From CAZJRB01 sp964547995 (GTDB taxonomy: Bacteria; Planctomycetota; Planctomycetia; Pirellulales; Thermoguttaceae), in NCBI GenBank assembly GCA_964547995.1, contig CAZJRB010000174.1, forward strand, positions 1 to 10,075: 10,075 nucleotides of DNA. Reading direction: 5' to 3'. The translations under genes were made by a program, and so were the position numbers. The notes under the pieces are model-generated. The model had not been told where the DNA came from. It was given only the letters and a program-made list of their open reading frames with translations, and did not search any database. How positions within the stretch are numbered: position 1 is the stretch's first letter; each line of letters starts with the position of its first letter. Positions 6,797 to 10,075 of this stretch are shown in pieces.

Positions 6797-9061
6797 ATGG
6801 CCAAGCCGTTCGATCCGTACCATTCCTGGCTCGGCATTCGGCCGGAAGAGCAGCCGCCGAATCACTACCGGCTGCTCGGGGTCCAGCCGTTCGAGGATAA
6901 TGCCGACGCAATCGAAAACGCGGCCGACCAGCGGATGGCCCATCTGCGGACCTTTCAGACCGGCAAGCGGGCCGAGCACTCCCAGGCACTGCTGAACGAG
7001 GTGGCCGCCGCCAAGCTGTGCCTGCTCAAGCCGGAAAGAAAGGCCAAGTACGACAAGCAACTGCGTGCGGAACTCGAACCTGAAGTTGCAGAACCGGAAC
7101 CGGTCCCCGTCGTTCCCGCGATCGATGTCTCCGCACCGTCGCGCAAGTCCGAGAAAAAACCCACGACGAAGTTGCCGTTGATTGTCGGCTCTGCCGCGGC
7201 CGGGGTCTTGGTGATCGTGGGGATCATCGTCTTGGCAAGCACTCTGGGCCGAAACGAGGAACCCCCGCCCAAGGTCGCTGAAGGTCCGGACGCGGACGTC
7301 CCGCCGGCGCCTCCTCCCCCTCCGCCGATTCTCCCCAAAAGTCCCCCGGACAACGAATCGGCCGGCACCCGCACGAGCACAACGGAAGCGGCCGACCCAA
7401 ACAGGCCGGGCGACTGGGACGGGCCGTGGGGCAACCCTCGACTGCCGGATGCCGAACCGCCGGAACCGCGCCCCGAGCCCGACGAACCGATCGCACAACG
7501 ACCGCCGAACGTAGAACCGCCCGTTATCTTTGAACAGGTCGAGCCCGTCAACCCGACCCCGCCGGCCGGAGACCCGCCGCTGCCGGCCGGAGACCCGCCG
7601 CCGGCGAAACGTCCCATCCCCGCCGCCGCCGTGCAGCAACCGATCCTTGCGAAGCTCGACGATCTGTTCAACTTCTCCGGCGCGGCGACGCCGCAACAGA
7701 ACCTCGGCGTTGCCCGTAAGCTGCTCGAATTGGCCGACGGCTCGCGCGGGAATCCCGACGAGCGTTTTGTCGTGCTGCGCAAGGCGATGGAGATGGCCGC
7801 CGTCGGCGGCGACGCCGCCATGATGCTCGATACGGTCGATACGATTGCGGCCGAGTACCGGCTCGATCCCCTGACGGGCAAGGCGAACATGCTCTCGAAG
7901 TTTGCCGCCGGCGCGACCGACACCCCGCGAATCGAGCAGTTGGTCGAGGCCTCGCTTCGCGTCATCGAGCAGGCCTTGGGCGCGGGGCGGCTCGACGTGG
8001 CCATGCGGGCCGCCGACCTGGCCTACGCCGCCTCCCAGCGGCCCGCCGGCAAGCAATTCCGCAAAGAAACCTTCGACCGACGCCAAGAACTCAAAATAAT
8101 CTACGACGAGTGGAAGGGCATCCGGCAGGCGCAGGAACTGCTCGCCGTCAATCCCAACGACGCCCACGCCAATCTGACCGTGGGACGCTGGCTCTGCTTC
8201 CACGAGGCCGACTGGGACCGAGGACTGCCGCACCTGGTCAAGGGGAGCGACCCCGATCTGGCAAACGCCGCCAAAATGGAACTGGCCGGACCCAAAATAA
8301 CCCCCGCCGACCAGCTCAAAATGGCCGACGCCTGGTGGAAACTCGCCGAGACGAAGAAACTCCCGGACAAGATACCCCTGGCCGACCGCGCCGGATACTG
8401 GTACGAACAGGCCAAGAACGCCCTGCCGGGCGGACTCGACCGGGCCAGGGCCGAAATGCGGCTGAAGCAAATTGCCAGGCTCGACCAGCCCCCGTCCGAA
8501 GAACCCCGCCACGCCGCAACGGACCGAAAGCCCGACGCCAAGCCAAAACGGAACTTCTACTCGCTCCAGGCGGTCGCCAAAACCTTCGGCCTCAGACCGC
8601 CAAAATGGGGAATCGCCGGAAACGAGATCCAGGGCCACGTGACCGACATCAAAAAGCCCGAAAACAACCCCCAAACCCTCAAACCCTATCGGACCAACTC
8701 GCTCGAATTCGGCTTCAAGATGAAGGCCAAGTGGTTCCAGACAATTCACATCTACGTCGACGACGTGCGATACACCTATGCCCGCGGCGTGATCCTGGGT
8801 ACCCTCATCTACGACGGGACCAAGGACAACCCCCGCCTGGGGGAGCAGGTTGTTGCGACCGACGGATGGTCGTCTCTCGCCGTCAAGCTCGAGGACGACA
8901 CGGTCAGCTTCTACTACAACGACGTCATGGAGTGGTCCAAGAAAATCCCGCCGGCCGAAGGCGGCAAACACACCGTCGTCGTCGGGTTCGGCTCCAGCGC
9001 CGAGTTTAAGTTGCAGAAGACCATCATCGGCATCAAGGACGTCTACATCGAGCGGGAATAG
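6797..9061 (+). CDS. J-like domain membrane protein with Pro-rich linker and C-terminal jelly-roll-like domain
   Basis: This encodes 754 residues. Residues 5-90 (FDPYHSWLGI, PPNHYRLLGV, then LLNEVAAAKLCLLKPERKAKYD) match the J-like module found at the N-terminus of many planctomycete proteins. The HPD triad needed to stimulate Hsp70 is missing, so it is probably a docking module and not a true co-chaperone. One transmembrane helix lies at 126-149 (LPLIVGSAAAGVLVIVGIIV). A Pro-rich linker follows (150-282), with a 21-bp tandem duplication (7561-7602, PAGDPPL/PAGDPPP). Residues 283-560 are helical and TPR-like (for example LVKGSDPDLANAAKMELAG and ADAWWKLAETKK). Residues 585-754 are strand-rich (LEFGFKMKAKWFQTIHIYV and DTVSFYYNDVMEW), resembling concanavalin-like or DUF1080-type folds. 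The larger part is probably extracytoplasmic. The start has a strong Shine-Dalgarno. The function is unknown. Confidence 0.88.
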   Translation: MAKPFDPYHSWLGIRPEEQPPNHYRLLGVQPFEDNADAIENAADQRMAHLRTFQTGKRAEHSQALLNEVAAAKLCLLKPERKAKYDKQLRAELEPEVAEPEPVPVVPAIDVSAPSRKSEKKPTTKLPLIVGSAAAGVLVIVGIIVLASTLGRNEEPPPKVAEGPDADVPPAPPPPPPILPKSPPDNESAGTRTSTTEAADPNRPGDWDGPWGNPRLPDAEPPEPRPEPDEPIAQRPPNVEPPVIFEQVEPVNPTPPAGDPPLPAGDPPPAKRPIPAAAVQQPILAKLDDLFNFSGAATPQQNLGVARKLLELADGSRGNPDERFVVLRKAMEMAAVGGDAAMMLDTVDTIAAEYRLDPLTGKANMLSKFAAGATDTPRIEQLVEASLRVIEQALGAGRLDVAMRAADLAYAASQRPAGKQFRKETFDRRQELKIIYDEWKGIRQAQELLAVNPNDAHANLTVGRWLCFHEADWDRGLPHLVKGSDPDLANAAKMELAGPKITPADQLKMADAWWKLAETKKLPDKIPLADRAGYWYEQAKNALPGGLDRARAEMRLKQIARLDQPPSEEPRHAATDRKPDAKPKRNFYSLQAVAKTFGLRPPKWGIAGNEIQGHVTDIKKPENNPQTLKPYRTNSLEFGFKMKAKWFQTIHIYVDDVRYTYARGVILGTLIYDGTKDNPRLGEQVVATDGWSSLAVKLEDDTVSFYYNDVMEWSKKIPPAEGGKHTVVVGFGSSAEFKLQKTIIGIKDVYIERE

Positions 9062-9064
9062 CAC

Positions 9065-9088
9065 CCGTGAGTCGTGTTTCACTCACGG
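9065..9088 (+). terminator. Hairpin just after the J-like protein gene
   Basis: CCGTGAGT (9065-9072) and ACTCACGG (9081-9088) form a perfect 8-bp stem with an 8-base loop, three bases after the TAG. No T run follows, so a classical intrinsic terminator is not proven. It could equally be a dispersed hairpin repeat or an mRNA 3'-end stabiliser. Confidence 0.45.
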
Positions 9089-9107
9089 CTATGGCACAAT
9101 ACTGATT

Positions 9108-9181
9108 GTAGCTGCGTTCGCCAGAACGCAGGCGGATCCCACGTTCGGCAGGCGATCCCACGCTCTGGCGAGCGTGGCTAC
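9108..9181. repeat. Intergenic hairpin repeat, copy 2
   Basis: The arms GTAGCTGCGTTCGCCAGAACG (9108-9128) and CGCTCTGGCGAGCGTGGCTAC (9161-9181) are imperfect inverted repeats of the same sequence type as the hairpin after xylA (2919-2965). Here the centre is expanded to 32 bases and holds a further partial unit (GATCCCACGTTCGGCAGGCG). A shared core CGCTCTGGCGA links the copies. Confidence 0.7.
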
Positions 9182-9228
9182 GGGTAGGTTATTCCTTGCG
9201 AGTTGCCTAACAACAACAGGCCCTTCCA

Positions 9229-9460
9229 ATGGCAAAATACATCAAGAAACCGGTCGATCAGTTCCGCGCCCGCAGCCACGACGGGCGGGAATTCCTGGTC
9301 GGGGGGAACGGCCCTCTATCGCACGGAGAACGACGACGATCCCGTCTCCATGGAGCTGATCACTTCGGACGGTCAGTCGTTGCGCCGCATCGAAAAGGGC
9401 GTGTATCAAATCGCCGACAGCGGCGCGATCATCCGCTCCAGCGACGCCGCCGCCCCGTAG
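9229..9460 (+). pseudogene. Small conserved planctomycete-type protein, frameshifted at a G6 run
   Basis: The first frame starts at ATG 9229 and reads MAKYIKKPVDQFRARSHDGR, then EFLV. After the G6 run at 9301-9306 this frame becomes Arg-rich nonsense. The neighbouring frame from there reads GGTALYRTENDDDPVSMELI, then TSDGQSLRRIEKGVYQIADS and GAIIRSSDAAAP, ending with TAG at 9458-9460. Removing one G joins them into a 76-residue protein. The start (kPVD.F.A...DGREF.V), the centre (L.t.DG.s..RIEKGVYeI) and the end (G..irSd.p..p) fit a small protein type I recall from many planctomycetes, of unknown function. Either the gene is broken, the read has a homopolymer error, or there is slippage. The ribosome binding site before the ATG is weak. 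Confidence 0.65.
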
Positions 9461-9520
9461 GAGTCCGCGTCGCTGCTCCCCCAATTTTCCAATTTCAGTA
9501 GTTCCCAAAACCGTGTTTCA

Positions 9521-9787
9521 ATGCTAATTTGCCTCGGTCCATTGCTGTCACTGGGCGTCTTTCCCGAGGAAGACCGTCGTTCACGCAAAGGTGTCACCGA
9601 CCGCCTGAAACCCCGGGAAAAACGGAGCCTCGTTTTTGGAATTGGCCTATTGACAGGAGGCACCATTTATGGTATACTGATGTTCATAATCTACTCAAGG
9701 GGCGGCAACCGGGTGCGTGGCGCGTGGGGTTTCGTTGAAAGGGGTAAGTGGCGCACCCCCTCCGACAGAAAACCCCTGCGCCAGTAA
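9521..9787 (+). CDS. Doubtful 88-residue reading frame with a hydrophobic centre
   Basis: An ATG at 9521 opens 88 codons. Residues 1-14 (MLICLGPLLSLGVF) and about 36-58 (SLVFGIGLLTGGTIYGILMF) are hydrophobic, separated by a basic stretch, so a small membrane protein is possible. Against this, no Shine-Dalgarno precedes the ATG, the C-terminal third runs through repeat DNA, and a near-consensus promoter lies inside the hydrophobic part. I list it because nothing else explains 9461-9680, but it may well be chance. Confidence 0.2.
   Translation: MLICLGPLLSLGVFPEEDRRSRKGVTDRLKPREKRSLVFGIGLLTGGTIYGILMFIIYSRGGNRVRGAWGFVERGKWRTPSDRKPLRQ
9650..9678 (+). promoter_or_regulatory. Near-consensus sigma70 promoter with no clear gene downstream
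   Basis: TTGACA (9650-9655), a 17-base spacer and TATACT (9673-9678) match the sigma70 consensus at 11 of 12 positions with ideal spacing, the best match I saw in the window. Transcription would start around 9685 and run into GC-rich repeat DNA with several possible hairpins. No coding frame of conviction follows, so a small RNA or a relict promoter is possible. Confidence 0.55.
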
Positions 9788-9825
9788 CACAGCCCGCGGG
9801 GGGAAAGGTACTCGTGGCGCACCCC
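9737..9825. repeat. Pair of 23-bp direct repeats, 66 bases apart
   Basis: GAAAGG-N5-GTGGCGCACCCC occurs at 9737-9759 and 9803-9825 with 18 of 23 positions fixed. Each copy can fold on itself (GGGG...CCCC), and the intervening DNA adds GGCGCA/TGCGCC (9750-9755 with 9777-9782). The layout suggests a dispersed structured repeat. No protein reading is convincing. Confidence 0.6.
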
Positions 9826-9868
9826 TTTTGGGCCGCAAGCGTAGTTGAGGAGCAGGGGGGTCGAATTC

Positions 9869-9967
9869 AGAATAGCGAATGTCGAATTCCGAATTCCCAC
9901 TTCCACTTCCTCAATTCGCTATTCTTCATTCGCTATTCCCCCGTTCTCCATTCGCCATTCGCTATTC
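9869..9967. repeat. ATTCGCTATTC repeat cluster
   Basis: ATTCGCTATTC appears at 9914-9924, 9928-9938 and 9957-9967 on the plus strand and once inverted at 9870-9880. The inverted copy and the first direct copy make a perfect 12-bp inverted repeat (9869-9880 with 9914-9925). GAATTC also recurs at 9863, 9884 and 9890. The stretch is lower in GC than its surroundings and low in complexity, like the simple dispersed repeats of planctomycete intergenic DNA. Nothing here looks coding. Confidence 0.65.
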
Positions 9968-9986
9968 CATATCCCACTTCCCCATA

Positions 9987-10040
9987 GCCGCCGCCGACCG
10001 GCTGGCAAGCGTTTTGGGACTGAAGCTGAGCGTCGATTGA
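9987..10040 (+). pseudogene. Possible remnant of the end of an XRE-type helix-turn-helix protein
   Basis: In one frame directly after the simple repeats, codons 9987-10037 read AAADRLASVLGLKLSVD and then stop (TGA 10038-10040). This resembles the last helix of XRE/Cro-type DNA-binding domains (a 'l..aDrLA.vLGL.l' pattern). The rest of such a domain is absent, because the frame upstream is repeat DNA. With only 17 residues this may be chance. Confidence 0.25.
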
Positions 10041-10075
10041 GCCGTTCGGGCAACAAAAAGGTCGCCCGCCGGTTC

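Noticed and set aside
4051..6900. 949-codon open frame on the plus strand, antisense to the propeller gene
   Set aside because: It mirrors the minus-strand gene in a GC-rich region where antisense frames often stay open. The product is Arg/Gly/Val-rich without domain motifs, whereas the minus-strand product has clear propeller repeats and a signal sequence.
6755..9082. 775-codon open frame on the minus strand, antisense to the J-like protein gene
   Set aside because: Its product is a low-complexity Gly/Val/Arg-rich sequence with no motif. The plus-strand gene has a strong Shine-Dalgarno, recognisable domains and a transmembrane helix.
9685..9850. Match to tmRNA, 6S RNA, RNase P RNA or SRP RNA
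   Set aside because: I looked for their conserved sequence landmarks by eye and saw none, so only an unidentified candidate RNA is proposed.
9691..9906. 71-codon minus-strand frame with two 'GVRH' stretches
   Set aside because: The repeated peptide merely reflects the 23-bp DNA direct repeats. There is no ribosome binding site, and the N-terminus is encoded by the ATTCGCTATTC repeats.

Overview
The window looks like a piece of a GC-rich planctomycete chromosome, probably of the Pirellulales or a related order. This is inferred from protein families, not from a marker gene. The signs are: a protein with the planctomycete-style J-like N-terminus, a transmembrane helix and a Pro-rich linker; a secreted PQQ-type beta-propeller with an inserted methyltransferase-like domain; a Tyr/Pro-rich secreted protein; a small 'MAKYIKKPVD' type protein; and many dispersed hairpin repeats between genes.

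Left part (1-1388): the 3' end of an unidentified gene overlaps a small membrane-protein gene by 8 bases. Next comes a repeat block with two 38-bp tandem units bounded by 16-bp inverted arms. It abuts the last ~60 codons of a short-chain dehydrogenase, which looks like a truncated remnant. Convergent to this is a minus-strand type II toxin-antitoxin operon: an upstream 75-residue antitoxin overlaps a PIN-family toxin by 11 bases.

Centre (1389-6796): a complete class II xylose isomerase gene (xylA) on the plus strand has a plausible promoter. It is separated by a hairpin from two minus-strand genes. One encodes a 216-residue secreted Tyr/Pro-rich protein of unknown function. The other encodes a 956-residue exported propeller protein with a methyltransferase-like insert whose SAM-binding glycine motif is eroded. 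A perfect 14-bp palindrome overlaps the predicted -10 of the propeller gene, in the divergent promoter region shared with the next gene.

Right part (6797-10075): a 754-residue J-like/transmembrane protein is followed by a hairpin and a second copy of the intergenic hairpin repeat seen after xylA. Next is a 76-codon conserved-looking small protein gene broken by one extra G in a G6 run. The last ~600 bases hold no convincing gene. They contain an almost perfect sigma70 promoter (TTGACA-N17-TATACT), 23-bp direct repeats, several ATTCGCTATTC repeats and a possible remnant of a helix-turn-helix gene.

No shared pathway links the genes. The window reads as ordinary chromosomal genes separated by repeat-rich, decaying intergenic DNA. 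I did not find a convincing new multi-gene system. The most interesting single items are the methyltransferase-in-propeller fusion with its candidate operator, the orphan strong promoter and the G-run frameshift.
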